This document shows positions 17,077 to 27,000 of a stretch of 57,961 nucleotides of DNA, one piece after another. Made by a program: the position numbers and the translations under genes. Numbering within the stretch: position 1 is the first letter of the stretch; every line of letters starts with the position of its first letter. The notes beneath the pieces are model-generated. The model saw nothing but the letters and a program-made list of their open reading frames with translations. It did not search any database and was not told where the DNA came from. Where the stretch lies: the NCBI GenBank assembly GCA_017618275.1, contig JAFZUS010000116.1:1-57961 (forward strand), given 5' to 3'. The stretch comes from Prevotella sp. (GTDB lineage Bacteria > Bacteroidota > Bacteroidia > Bacteroidales > Bacteroidaceae).

Positions 17077-18024
17077 TTAAAGAAGTCGCTTTGCTACTTC
17101 TGCCACGCTATCCACCGCCGACACAGTATAGAAGTGAATGTTATTCACCCCATGCTGATACAGGTCGCGACACTGTTCTGTGGTCCATTCGATACCCAAC
17201 TGCCGGGCATCCTCGTCAGTCTTGCACTTCACGATTTCCTTAGCCAACGGTTCTGGGATGTCACAATGGAATGTCTTCGGTACTACCGTCAACTGCGTCA
17301 GTTTCGCCAAAGGCTTGATGCCAGGGATGATGGGAATGGTGATGCCCATCGTGCGGGCTTTCTCCACGAAGGAGAAATATTTCTCATTGTCAAAGAACAA
17401 CTGCGTCACAGCATACTGAGCCCCCAGATCCTGCTTCTGCTTCAGATATTCCATATCCATCTCCAGATTGGGTGCCTCCTCATGCTTTTCAGGATAGCAG
17501 GCAACGCCATAGTCGAAAGGACGACCCGGGTTCTTGATGGGTGAGCCATCTGCAAAGAATCCCTCATTGAAACGCTTCACCTGCTTCATCAGGTCTGTCG
17601 TATGGGCGTGACCTCCTGGAGTAGGTACAAACCGACTGTCCTCCTTCGCCTTGTCACCACGTAACAGCAACAGGTCGCTGATACCCAGGAACTGCAAGTC
17701 GAGCAGTTCATACTCGATATCCTCCACGGTGGCTCCGCTGCAAATCACATGGGGCTGTACGGGAATATGATAACGCTGCTGGATGGCAGCAGCAATGGCA
17801 ATCGTACCAGGACGACGACGGATTCTGCTCCGTTCAAACTGTCCGTTTGCCAGTTCCCTGTAGACGAACTCTGAGTGATGGGTCGTGATATTAATATATG
17901 CAGGATCGAACTCCTTCAACTTGTCGATGTCGGCAAAGAGTCTGTCCGTACCCGTCCCCTTCAAAGGGGGCAGCACCTCAAAGGAGAACCGCCTACGGTC
18001 TTTATCTAAGTTCAGTATACTCAT
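17077..18024 (-). CDS. metF: Methylenetetrahydrofolate reductase
   Basis: MetF reduces 5,10-methylene-THF to 5-methyl-THF for methionine synthesis. The 315-aa TIM-barrel protein carries FSFEVLPPLKGTG near the N-terminus, the folate-site run YINITTHHS and the FAD-site region LLLLRGDKAKED. The ATG at 18024 is used; an in-frame TTG at 18036 lies inside the promoter. Only 9 nt separate the -7 box from the ATG, so the mRNA leader must be very short. Confidence 0.95.
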   Translation of the reverse strand: MSILNLDKDRRRFSFEVLPPLKGTGTDRLFADIDKLKEFDPAYINITTHHSEFVYRELANGQFERSRIRRRPGTIAIAAAIQQRYHIPVQPHVICSGATVEDIEYELLDLQFLGISDLLLLRGDKAKEDSRFVPTPGGHAHTTDLMKQVKRFNEGFFADGSPIKNPGRPFDYGVACYPEKHEEAPNLEMDMEYLKQKQDLGAQYAVTQLFFDNEKYFSFVEKARTMGITIPIIPGIKPLAKLTQLTVVPKTFHCDIPEPLAKEIVKCKTDEDARQLGIEWTTEQCRDLYQHGVNNIHFYTVSAVDSVAEVAKRLL

Positions 18025-18033
18025 ATTTCGGTG

Positions 18034-18041
18034 CAAAATTA
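18034..18041 (-). promoter_or_regulatory. Promoter of metF
   Basis: Minus-strand TAATTTTG followed by GCACC ends 9 nt before the metF ATG. The -33 region falls within the terminator of the upstream gene. Confidence 0.75.
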
Positions 18042-18045
18042 ATTA

Positions 18046-18080
18046 AAAATCCCCGAACTGCCAAGCAATTCGGGGATTTT
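18046..18080 (-). terminator. Terminator of the TlpA-like gene
   Basis: AAAATCCCCGAA pairs perfectly with TTCGGGGATTTT (12 bp) around an 11-nt loop. On the minus strand it follows the stop codon at 18082 and has a T run. Its stem and loop are nearly identical to the terminator at 53565-53596. Confidence 0.9.
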
Positions 18081-18081
18081 C

Positions 18082-19167
18082 TTATTCGCCAAAGACTTCT
18101 TTCAGTTTATCATGCAATGCCTTTGCCCTAAGCCCACGAGCCACGATCTTACCCTGCGGGTCAATCAACAGGTTGTCAGGAATGCTGTTCACGCCATAGA
18201 CCTCTGAAGCCACCGTATTCCAGCCCTTCAAGTCGGAGAGGTGCGTCCAAGGCATCTTCAACTCGGCGATATCCTTCACCCACGGTTCCTTCTTATTGTC
18301 GAACGACAGACCCACGATATCGAAACCTTTGTCGTGATATTTCTCGTATGCAGCCACCACATTCGGCATCTCAGCCTTACAGGGTCCGCACCAAGAGGCC
18401 CAGAAGTCCACGAGCACCCATTTGCCCTTGCCCACATACTCGCTCAGTTTGTGCATCTTACCGTCTGGGTCAGCCTCCTCCAAGTCGATGAACTGTTTCC
18501 CAACGAAAGCGTTCTTCCTCTCTTCCAGAGCCTTCTGATAGGCCTTTTCCCTCAGGCTTTCCTGCACGATGGGATGACTGGCCCAGACAGGCTTGGTGGC
18601 AAGGACGCTGTCAAGTTTCGCTTGTCCTAAATAACTCCGGTACTCGCTGAAAAAAGCCACGGGTATCATCGTCTCGCGTTCATCCTTGAAGACTTTCTCC
18701 ACGCCCTCCATCATTTTCATCATGGCAATCATCAGTCCGCCAGCCAATTCCAGTTCCTTGGATTTGCGTTCCTCTTCCGACATAGTCTGAATCTTCATCA
18801 TAAAATTGCTGTAAGGTGCATTGATATCTATGTCGTAGCGTGTGAGACGCTCGTTCTGGGGAGAGCCTTTCAACGTGCTGTCATTCAGGTTGATGGTCAC
18901 GGGCGTACCATCATTAAAGAGCATCACACTCCACATGGCATCCTTTGTTGAAACGCCCATAAAGGCGTTCTTATCTGCATTGCCGCTCATCGAGAACTTG
19001 CCATTGGCAACGACCGTGCTATCGACTATCGAGCGGGTCAAACGGTCACGAAGATACACCGTCTTACCGTTTTCCTTACTGATTCCGTCAATGGAATACT
19101 TTACCTGTTGTGCCTCTGTGGGCAACGTTGCTGCGATAAGGGCAGCCATAAACAATACCTTTTTCAT
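18082..19167 (-). CDS. TlpA/ResA-like thiol-disulfide protein with DUF4369-type N-terminus
   Basis: This 361-aa exported protein has a signal peptide (about residues 1-19, ending TEAQ), an N-terminal beta domain of the DUF4369 type (YSIDGISKENGKTVYLRD), and a C-terminal AhpC/TSA thioredoxin domain with the redox pair C260-GP-C263 in WASWCGPCK. It probably reduces or isomerises disulfides, or acts as a peroxidase, in the periplasm. It has its own strong promoter, and two phased dyads lie just upstream of that promoter. Confidence 0.9.
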   Translation of the reverse strand: MKKVLFMAALIAATLPTEAQQVKYSIDGISKENGKTVYLRDRLTRSIVDSTVVANGKFSMSGNADKNAFMGVSTKDAMWSVMLFNDGTPVTINLNDSTLKGSPQNERLTRYDIDINAPYSNFMMKIQTMSEEERKSKELELAGGLMIAMMKMMEGVEKVFKDERETMIPVAFFSEYRSYLGQAKLDSVLATKPVWASHPIVQESLREKAYQKALEERKNAFVGKQFIDLEEADPDGKMHKLSEYVGKGKWVLVDFWASWCGPCKAEMPNVVAAYEKYHDKGFDIVGLSFDNKKEPWVKDIAELKMPWTHLSDLKGWNTVASEVYGVNSIPDNLLIDPQGKIVARGLRAKALHDKLKEVFGE

Positions 19168-19195
19168 ATTTGTGATAATTTAAAATTTTCGGTTG

Positions 19196-19227
19196 CAAAG
19201 TTAAGACTTTTTTCCCAAGCCTCCAAA
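19196..19227 (-). promoter_or_regulatory. Promoter of the TlpA-like gene
   Basis: On the minus strand TTTG (19224-19227) and TAACTTTG (19196-19203) are separated by 20 bp. Confidence 0.8.
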
Positions 19228-19232
19228 CTTTT

Positions 19233-19271
19233 CTATTCTCAATAGTTCGCGTCCTATTCGCAATAGTTCGC
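19233..19271. promoter_or_regulatory. Two phased dyads upstream of the TlpA-like promoter
   Basis: Units at 19233-19250 and 19254-19271 are 18 bp, differ at one base and are offset by 21 bp, two helical turns. Each contains a dyad CTATT-N3-AATAG followed by TTCGC. They start 5 bp upstream of the -33 box, a position suited to an activator. Confidence 0.5.
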
Positions 19272-19274
19272 ACC

Positions 19275-20240
19275 TCATGCATTCTTGTAGAAGTAATAGG
19301 CTAAGAATGACAAGCCAACAATCTTTACTAACATGTCGGGGTTGCCGGATGCAGCAATGTTCAGATTCATCGAAACTACGACAACTACCACAGCCATGAG
19401 CACTACAAATGCAAGAAGTGAATCAAACAGTTTTTGAGGAATCCTTATGACATTGATCACGTGAAGCAGTGCCAGTATTAAGACGATCCCTACTGCAACG
19501 TCTGAGGCATGGTACATATAGACCATCAAGTCGGTCATATTATCGATGTAGGAAAATCCGACGAAAACGGGGATGTTGGCAAGTATTGTAAGAATACTAT
19601 AAAGGCTTATCAGCAAAATGAAGACTCCTTTGTGTTTTTTTGCAATCTTGACAGGCCCGCCTGTTTCCGGATCTATATCTATACCATGATGTTCCTTCTT
19701 GATGATATTGCGTCGGTACGAAGAACCTACGAAGTAACCTATCCCCAAAGGAATGGCCAATAGACAGAAGAAAATGATTCCCACGCCCCATCGGCCTTCT
19801 GCGACATAACTCATAAAGAAATATAAGGGGATAAACAGCACGATGATCGGAACGAACCATTTCGTCAACTTTTGGTACAAAGAATTCTTTTCACACAGCG
19901 TTTTTACATCCGATGTGGAATAATCATCTGTACGTGCCAATCTCAAAAGATACATTCCGAACAGCAATGTTGTAATCCAGTCAACGCCGAGCACGATGCT
20001 GCCCAACCCATTCAGTCGGTCATTGTAGTATTCTACAAATGCAATCAACGGCAATAACACCAGATTAATCATTAGAACCAGTTCTTTGGCATCCTTTCGT
20101 ATGAAATTCATCCTACGACCCATTACCACACGGAGTTGCTCATCCGACACAATCTCCTGACCATCCAACCTTTCATCCATCAGGTTATAAGCGGCCTTCA
20201 GTTCATCCAACTCATGGAGTTCTAAAATATTCTCGTTCAT
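19275..20240 (-). CDS. Multi-span membrane protein next to an ECF sigma factor
   Basis: This 321-aa protein has a soluble N-terminal segment of about 55 residues (acidic, helical), then about eight hydrophobic helices, with a charged loop RRNIIKKEHHGIDIDPETGGPV in the middle. I do not recognise a family. It starts 12 nt after the sigma-factor stop, so the two are cotranscribed. By position it could be a membrane partner (anti-sigma-like) for the sigma factor, but it lacks a recognisable zinc or FecR-type anti-sigma motif. That role is inference only. Confidence 0.7.
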   Translation of the reverse strand: MNENILELHELDELKAAYNLMDERLDGQEIVSDEQLRVVMGRRMNFIRKDAKELVLMINLVLLPLIAFVEYYNDRLNGLGSIVLGVDWITTLLFGMYLLRLARTDDYSTSDVKTLCEKNSLYQKLTKWFVPIIVLFIPLYFFMSYVAEGRWGVGIIFFCLLAIPLGIGYFVGSSYRRNIIKKEHHGIDIDPETGGPVKIAKKHKGVFILLISLYSILTILANIPVFVGFSYIDNMTDLMVYMYHASDVAVGIVLILALLHVINVIRIPQKLFDSLLAFVVLMAVVVVVVSMNLNIAASGNPDMLVKIVGLSFLAYYFYKNA

Positions 20241-20252
20241 AACTTTTACATT

Positions 20253-20735
20253 TTAATTGTTAGACATTGACTTGAGTTGTTCCTTGATGCGGAACAGACG
20301 ACTGGTGACAGCAGCGGTAGAGAGACCCACAATCGCAGCGATCTCGTCGTACGGCATGCTCTCCAGCCAAAGAAGAATGATGGCGCGATCGAACAACTCA
20401 AGGCGATTGATCCTGTCGTACAGCATCTTGATCTGCCGACCACCTTCATCAGAAACACTCATCACATCCTTGTCGATCAGGAGCGGAACGGTTGGTACAT
20501 TCCGTTTCTTGCCTCGCTCAATGTTGCAGCAGGTGTTCAGGCTCACACGCCAGATCCACGTCTTCGGGCTGCTGTCGCCACGGAACTTGGCAAAACCTTT
20601 CCAGAGGTTGACCAACACTTCCTGGAACAGGTCTTCCACATCGGTAGGATTGTCTGAGAAAAAGTAACATACCGTGTAAATCGTCTTACGGTATTCTCGG
20701 ACCAGTTTTGTGAATTCTAATTCGATTTCTTTCAT
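20253..20735 (-). CDS. ECF-type RNA polymerase sigma factor
   Basis: This 160-aa sigma-70 family protein has region 2 (residues about 10-75, with DVEDLFQEVLVNLWKGFAKF and TWIWRVSLNTC) and region 4 (about 105-155, with PYDEIAAIVGLSTAAVTSRLFR). There is no region 1 or 3, as expected for ECF sigmas. It leads an operon with the membrane protein at 19275-20240. The leader is about 100 nt from its promoter. Confidence 0.92.
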   Translation of the reverse strand: MKEIELEFTKLVREYRKTIYTVCYFFSDNPTDVEDLFQEVLVNLWKGFAKFRGDSSPKTWIWRVSLNTCCNIERGKKRNVPTVPLLIDKDVMSVSDEGGRQIKMLYDRINRLELFDRAIILLWLESMPYDEIAAIVGLSTAAVTSRLFRIKEQLKSMSNN

Positions 20736-20837
20736 CTTTTTGGGAGTTTATTCAACCATTTAGTACCCAAAGTTTCAGATTCCTTTCAAGAAAATATCTA
20801 AAATAATGTTAAAGTCATGATTTCCTTCATTCAGTTG

Positions 20838-20845
20838 CAAATATA
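20838..20845 (-). promoter_or_regulatory. Probable promoter of the ECF sigma operon
   Basis: Minus-strand TATATTTG followed by GCAACTG matches the -7 box 102 nt upstream of the start codon. Confidence 0.6.
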
Positions 20846-20896
20846 CAAACTATTTATGAAATACAATGCGTAAAAGCAGAAAAATTCCGAAATTCC

Positions 20897-20927
20897 TTGG
20901 TTTTTACACGCTTTTTTCCTATCTTTG
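20897..20927 (+). promoter_or_regulatory. Promoter of the arabinan-locus regulator
   Basis: TTGG at 20897-20900 and TATCTTTG at 20920-20927 are separated by 19 bp. The ATG at 20945 is 17 nt downstream. Confidence 0.8.
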
Positions 20928-20944
20928 CACCTGAAACAAAAAGT

Positions 20945-23884
20945 ATGCGACGTATAACAATCCTACTCTTATCCCTGTGGTGGACTATTGTAAGTACGGC
21001 ACACGGTGCTATGCTTACGGAGCGTTATAACGTGTCGTATATTGACCTGAAGAATGGACTGCCCCACAATAATGTTAGTGCTGTATTCGTCGATTCCAAC
21101 GGATTCCTGTGGGTAGGCACCTACGGCGGCGGCCTTGTGCGCTATGACGGTTATGGGATGATGATGCCTGTGATGTGGCTTAAAAGTAACTCCTGTAAGG
21201 GTATTGCAGAGGATCGTTTCAAGCGTCTCTGGGTGGCATTCGACGAAGGAACGAACATCATCAACCTGAACACGATGATGGGCATTACGCCTGAGTCCTT
21301 GCCCGATTCTGTCAGGACACTGCTGCGTGAGCCAAGCACCAAGGCATTTTGCGACGCACTGGGTCGCATCTGGCTGGTCACTTATTCGTCGGTGAATCTG
21401 CTGACTTTCGATGAGCAGGGACACATCAGTAAAGTGAGCGCCTATCGCTACCAGGGGAATACGCCCGATGTTTGCATACGTGATGTTGAGGGTAACGGCA
21501 AGCCCTGGATCGGCATTGACGGTGGACTCTACCGATTAGTGGAGAAAAACGGCAGTCTGATGCGCGAGGAGATCTCTCCGTTGTTCCGTTCCCTAAACGG
21601 TCTATATATCACGGATATGTTGAAACGGGGGAATGTTTTCTGGATCACGACGAACCACGGTCTTTACCGATATGACCCATACCAGCACAAGTTGGACCAT
21701 TACGTGCATACTGCTATCGGAGGAGGTACATTGTCGCACGAATTCCTGTCGGCTCTTGCCCTGATGCCTGATAATACGCTACTCGTGGGTTCCCTCTCTG
21801 GTGTGAATGTCTATGACGACGCAACGGATCGCTTCTCCGTGTGGAATTCCGCCAGTCCACATCCGCTACAAAGCGATTTCGTGCATTGTCTCCTGGTGGA
21901 CAAAGGACTGATTTGGATTGGTACGGAGTCAGGGGGCGTTGCCAAACTGGTACCGAGACAATTGCTACTGCAGAACTATGTCCACACCACATCGCCTACA
22001 TCTATTTCTCCTAATCCAGTGAATGCAATGTATGTCGAACCCGACGGTACCCTCTGGGTGGGTACGGTGGAAGGTGGATTGAACATGAAGAAACAGGGAC
22101 AGACAGGTTTTGTCCACATAACAAAGGGAAACTCAGCCCTGTCGCACAACAGCGTCTCAGTCCTGGAGGCTGATGACAAGGGACGTTTGTGGACAGGAAC
22201 ATGGGGCGGAGGTCTGAACATGGTAGATCTCGCTACAGGTGCTGTCCATCGGATGGAGATGACGGCAGAGGAGGCCCGCCTGACCAATTTCATCGGCGCT
22301 CTGGCATACGACGCGCGGAACAATGGGTTGTGGATAGGCAGCAACGATGGCATTTTCCTATATGATCTCAAAACAAGACAACTCGTGGAGCCTTTTGAAG
22401 GATGTGGGTTGATACGTGGGTGTATTGGCTCCGTGATCGACAGGGACGGAGTGCTCTGGATGGGGTGCATGCGAGGGGTTTGTGCAATAGACCTCAAATC
22501 GAAGAAAGGAGCGCAGTTTAGTTTCCGCAATCTCATGTATCGCCTGAACGACCCTGACTCACATATCTATGAAAAGATTTCATCCTTCTGCGAGAGCAGC
22601 GACGGCACACTCTGGTTAGGCAGCAACGGCTATGGCATATATCACCGGATTGTCGGAAAAGACGGTAAGGAATCTTTTGAGGTACTGACACAGGAGGACG
22701 GACTGGTGAACAATGCCGTAAAGGGTATTGTGGAGGATCAGAACGGGAAACTATGGATCACTACCCTGAACGGACTCTCAGTCTACGACCCACACATTAA
22801 GACTTTCACGAACTACTCCCAAGCAGACGGTCTGGCAAGTTCACAGTTCTATTGGAATTCGGCAGCAATCGCCAAATCAGGTATGATCTATTTGGGCAGT
22901 GAGGCTGGGCTGATAGAAGTGACCAGCGAGAATCCTGAGGCAACCTATCAAGGTCATCTCGTGTTTACCCACCTGATGGTGGACAATCAGGACATTCAAG
23001 CGGGGAGCAGTTATCTCGACGAAGACATCTCCATTGCAAAGGTCATCACACTTAGTGAGGGGAACCGCTCATTCTCAATCGATTTCGCTGCCCTGAACTA
23101 TGGCTACGAGACACAAGGTTCTTTCAGTTACAGGATGAAGGGGTTCGACAACGAATGGACACTCCTGAAACCAGGCCAGCACTCCGTGAGATACAGCGTC
23201 CTTCCTGTGGGTAATTATTCCTTTGAGGTGAAATATGAGTCGTCTCTGTCATCAGTCGAAGAAGAAACCATCACAATAGATATCGTGGTGAAACCGCATT
23301 TCTGGAACAGTTGGTGGTTCCGTCTGCTGCTGGCATTTCTCTTCATAGGTCTGATAGTATATATTTATAATAGGTGGGTCACCGAGTTGAAACGTCGTGA
23401 AGCCGAACAGTTGCTCAGTCCCATACGGAAGGTATTGGAGGAATCGAGCAATCCCAAACATCTTCAGCAGCGCATTAGCAATATCCTCGACAATCAGGAA
23501 CGCTATCAGAAAAGCGTAACCAAAAGTATGGAGGCAGACAAGGAGGAGGTACTCAGAAATACTCGTCCTATGATGGAACGAGTGATGGAGATTCTGGAAC
23601 AAAACTATACCGATTCTGAATTTGGCGTTCAGGAGTTTTGTGATGCCTTAGGTATGAGCCGTAGTGTGGTCAGCAAGCATCTGAACGTAGAGGTTGGTCT
23701 TCCTGCAGGACAGTTTATCCGTAACTACAGATTGAATATGGCAAAGGAAATGCTTTCATCCAAAACAGGCAACCGCAATATTACTGAGATTGCCTATGCC
23801 GTTGGATTCAATGATCCGAAGTACTTCACTCGATGCTTTACTAAGATGTTCGGTGTGAGTCCGAGCACCTATAATGACAATTGA
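20945..23884 (+). CDS. Membrane-anchored AraC-type regulator with two-component-style propeller sensor
   Basis: This 979-aa protein has a signal peptide or first membrane segment, a long periplasmic beta-propeller of regulator-propeller repeats (many DGTLWVGT/GLWIGS-type blades), a Y_Y_Y domain (about residues 715-780), one transmembrane helix (about 790-812), a cytoplasmic helical linker of about 70 residues and a C-terminal AraC HTH domain (about 880-979, NITEIAYAVGFNDPKYFTRCFTKMFG). Hybrid two-component regulators of glycan loci normally carry a histidine kinase, ATPase and receiver between membrane and HTH; all three are missing here without any frameshift. It probably senses arabino-oligosaccharides and activates susC directly. 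Confidence 0.9.
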   Translation: MRRITILLLSLWWTIVSTAHGAMLTERYNVSYIDLKNGLPHNNVSAVFVDSNGFLWVGTYGGGLVRYDGYGMMMPVMWLKSNSCKGIAEDRFKRLWVAFDEGTNIINLNTMMGITPESLPDSVRTLLREPSTKAFCDALGRIWLVTYSSVNLLTFDEQGHISKVSAYRYQGNTPDVCIRDVEGNGKPWIGIDGGLYRLVEKNGSLMREEISPLFRSLNGLYITDMLKRGNVFWITTNHGLYRYDPYQHKLDHYVHTAIGGGTLSHEFLSALALMPDNTLLVGSLSGVNVYDDATDRFSVWNSASPHPLQSDFVHCLLVDKGLIWIGTESGGVAKLVPRQLLLQNYVHTTSPTSISPNPVNAMYVEPDGTLWVGTVEGGLNMKKQGQTGFVHITKGNSALSHNSVSVLEADDKGRLWTGTWGGGLNMVDLATGAVHRMEMTAEEARLTNFIGALAYDARNNGLWIGSNDGIFLYDLKTRQLVEPFEGCGLIRGCIGSVIDRDGVLWMGCMRGVCAIDLKSKKGAQFSFRNLMYRLNDPDSHIYEKISSFCESSDGTLWLGSNGYGIYHRIVGKDGKESFEVLTQEDGLVNNAVKGIVEDQNGKLWITTLNGLSVYDPHIKTFTNYSQADGLASSQFYWNSAAIAKSGMIYLGSEAGLIEVTSENPEATYQGHLVFTHLMVDNQDIQAGSSYLDEDISIAKVITLSEGNRSFSIDFAALNYGYETQGSFSYRMKGFDNEWTLLKPGQHSVRYSVLPVGNYSFEVKYESSLSSVEEETITIDIVVKPHFWNSWWFRLLLAFLFIGLIVYIYNRWVTELKRREAEQLLSPIRKVLEESSNPKHLQQRISNILDNQERYQKSVTKSMEADKEEVLRNTRPMMERVMEILEQNYTDSEFGVQEFCDALGMSRSVVSKHLNVEVGLPAGQFIRNYRLNMAKEMLSSKTGNRNITEIAYAVGFNDPKYFTRCFTKMFGVSPSTYNDN

Positions 23885-23906
23885 CATATATCATTGACAT
23901 ATCTCA
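23881..23906. repeat. 13-bp direct repeat after the regulator gene
   Basis: TTGACATATATCA and TTGACATATCTCA are adjacent and begin at the stop codon of the regulator. The function is unknown. Confidence 0.6.
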
Positions 23907-23930
23907 AGAAGTGGAAAAAACACACATAAA

Positions 23931-23975
23931 TGGATAAAAAGCGTTTTGTCCACCATATAAATTGTTTTATCCACC
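23931..23975 (+). promoter_or_regulatory. Likely operator for the AraC regulator upstream of susC
   Basis: TTTTGTCCACC (23944-23954) and TTTTATCCACC (23965-23975) form a direct repeat with a 21-bp period. A reverse-oriented copy, TGGATAAAA, sits at 23931-23939. The proximal copy ends 20 bp before the -7 box, over the normal -33 position, where no TTTG is present. That layout fits an AraC-type activator replacing -33 contacts. Confidence 0.6.
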
Positions 23976-23995
23976 CAACCAATACTGCTTATTAC

Positions 23996-24003
23996 TAATT
24001 TTG
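23996..24003 (+). promoter_or_regulatory. Promoter of the susC operon
   Basis: TAATTTTG followed by GCCTCC matches the -7 box. The ATG at 24057 is 53 nt downstream. A canonical -33 box is lacking. Confidence 0.7.
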
Positions 24004-24056
24004 CCTCCAGATTTTACTGATTACAAATTTTAATTTAACTTTCTAAACTAACAATT

Positions 24057-27000
24057 ATGATGAGAAAACAAGTATTATTCTCTGTGATGTTCATCTTTGG
24101 TTTGCTGGGAGGACTGATCGTCTGTCCGGTTCCTGCGATGGCATCAGTGGCACAGCAGACTATCAAGGTCAGCGGCCAGGTTGTTGACCAAGATGGTGAG
24201 GGGCTTATTGGCGCTACCGTCAAGGTAAAGGGATCTCAGACTGGAGTGGTGACCGACTATGAAGGCAACTTCACTATCGACGCTCCCTCCAATGCCACAC
24301 TTGTGGTGAGTTATGTGGGTTACAAGGATCGTGAGATTGCCGTACGTGGACGTGCGATCATTGAACAAATTCAACTTGAAGCAGATGCACAAGTGCTCGA
24401 CCAGGTAGTGGTTGTGGGTTATGGTACTCAGAAGAAAGCCGACCTAACCGGTTCCGTGTCTGTTGTAAATGCTGAGGAACTGAAGCGCGTATCTCATTCC
24501 AACGTATCCACGATGCTCGAAGGTAAAGTGGCTGGTGTACAGATTACCTCTGACGGTCAGCCTGGTGCAGATCCATTGGTTCGTATCCGTGGTATCGGTA
24601 CTTTGAATGGAAACCAGGCGCCTCTGTATGTTATCGACGGTGTACCTATGGGTACAACAATCCGCGATTTCTCTCCGAATGACATTGAGAGCATTCAAGT
24701 GCTGAAGGATGCTTCCGCCGGTGCCATCTACGGTTCGCGTGCAGCCAACGGTGTGGTAATTATCACCACTAAGAACGGTAAGAAAGAGCAGCCCCTGAAG
24801 GTCGAATATAAAGGCTATTTCGGTGTAGACCAGATTAAGAAGAATGTTTATGACCTGACGAATGCAGAGCAGTACAGCCAGTATCTCGGCATAGCCGCTG
24901 AGAATTCCGGCATCCCCGTTCCCGGCGGTTACAGCAAGGGCACAGATGGGAAATACCATTTCATGGATAACACCGATACTGATTGGCTTAGTGAGGCTTT
25001 TAAGACTGGTATTCGTCAGAACCACAGTGTGAATTTGAGTGGTGGCGGTGTGAATAATACCTATAACATTAGTCTTGATTATTATAATCAGAAAGGAACA
25101 CTTGAGGGTGCTGGTCCTAACTTTGAGCGTTATACCGCTCGCGTGAACAACACGATGGACGTCAAGTTCATCAAGTTCCGCACCAGTCTTGTTTATTCAC
25201 ATTCCAACCAGGACAACCTTGCTGTATCGAATGCCAATGAGTACGTCCAGGGGCTTTATGGCAATCTGGGCAATGTACTGGGTGGTGTACTGAACATGCA
25301 GCCCACCATCAAGCCATACGACAGTTCCACATGGGTGCTCGATGACAAGGTTGGCAGTGCCAGCAGTTACCGCTACGACGCTTATGGCTATGGTGTGTAT
25401 TACGATACGATCCATGGTGATATCTCAGCCATGAACCCCCTGCTGATTAATGAAATGCTGACACGAAACACGATCGTAGATCGTTTCTTAGGTACGGCTT
25501 CAGCCGATGTCGATTTGCTTGATATGCTGGGTGTCAAGAGCAAGAACCACAAACTGAATTACAAGATCAATCTCTCCTATAGCATGACCTCTTGTAACGA
25601 CAAAACTTGGATTCCTGCCTGGATACAGAGTAATCGTGTCTATCTCGCCAAGGAGAACGAGCGTCTGACGAAGGCTCATCGTAAATATACCGATGCCCTG
25701 ATTGAGAACACATTGACATACGATGGCAACATTGGTCTGCATCATATTAACCTTGTGGCCGGTCAGACCTACGAGCAGGAGAACACTAACACGCTGTCTG
25801 CAACAGGTGTCAACCTGTCGGAGCCCTATTTCCTGCAATTGCAGAATGCCAGTTCATGGAGTGCTGATAGTTATGAGTACAAGCATTCTCTGGCATCCTA
25901 TCTGGCCCGTCTGAACTACGACTACGATGGCAAATACTTGCTCTCTGCCATCATCCGTCGCGATGGCAGTTCTCGTCTAACCAAGGATATCCGCTGGGAT
26001 ACCTTCACCTCTATTTCTTTAGGATGGCGTTTTGATAAGGAAGAGTTCTTCCCCATCGACCGCGACATCGTCAATATGTTCAAACTTCGTGCCAGTTATG
26101 GTGAACTTGGAAACGAGGCCTCTGTAGCCGACTATGCCATCTCTACCACCATGGCCCGCAACAACATGACCTATAGTTTCGGCAATCAGGCCGTTACGGG
26201 TTCAGCCGTTTCGACCTTCGTCAATGAGAACCTTGCCTGGGAAAAGAGAAAGACCATGAATATCGGTCTCGACCTGGCATTCTTTAATAATCGTATCGAG
26301 TTTACTGCTGAGTGGTACAAAAACAAGTCAGAGGATCTACTCTATGCTGTTCCCGTTCCAGCCAGTGCTGGTGTGGCCAACACGACTGTCACCATGAATG
26401 CCGCCTCATTGGAAAATAGCGGTTTTGAGTTCTCGGTAACCTACCGTAATCGCGACCATGCCTTGAAACATGAGATTAGCGCAAACTTGAGCACCCTGAA
26501 AAACAAGGTGACCTCGCTCGGTTTCGGGAAAGATCAGTATGTCACTGGTTCCTATATTACTCAGGTCGGTCAGGAAGTGGGTAAGTTCTATGGTTGGGAC
26601 TATCAGGGTATTATCCGTACACAGAGCCAACTTGACCAGTTGAACGAGGCCGGTAGAATAAGACATAACGAACTCGAAATGGAAAAGCAGGCTGCCGATC
26701 CGGATTATACGCCAAATATAGTGGCAGAAGGCGGGTGGTCATACCAGCAGGGTGCCAATGTAGGTGACTGCTACTATGCTGATATCAATAACGATGGACA
26801 GATCAATGGCGAGGACCAGACCACTCTTGGCAGCGGTCTGCCAAAAGTGAACTTCGGTCTGAGCGCTCACCTGGAGTATAAGATCTTCGACCTGAGCATC
26901 TCAACGTTCGGTGCGCTTGGCTACCATGTGACCGATTATCTGTACAACACACTGAACTCCAGTTACGGCTATGGCAATAAGGATGTGAATATCCTCAATG

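Noticed and set aside
23881-23906. Transposon target-site duplication
   Set aside because: The two 13-bp copies are directly adjacent with nothing inserted between them, so they are only a tandem repeat.
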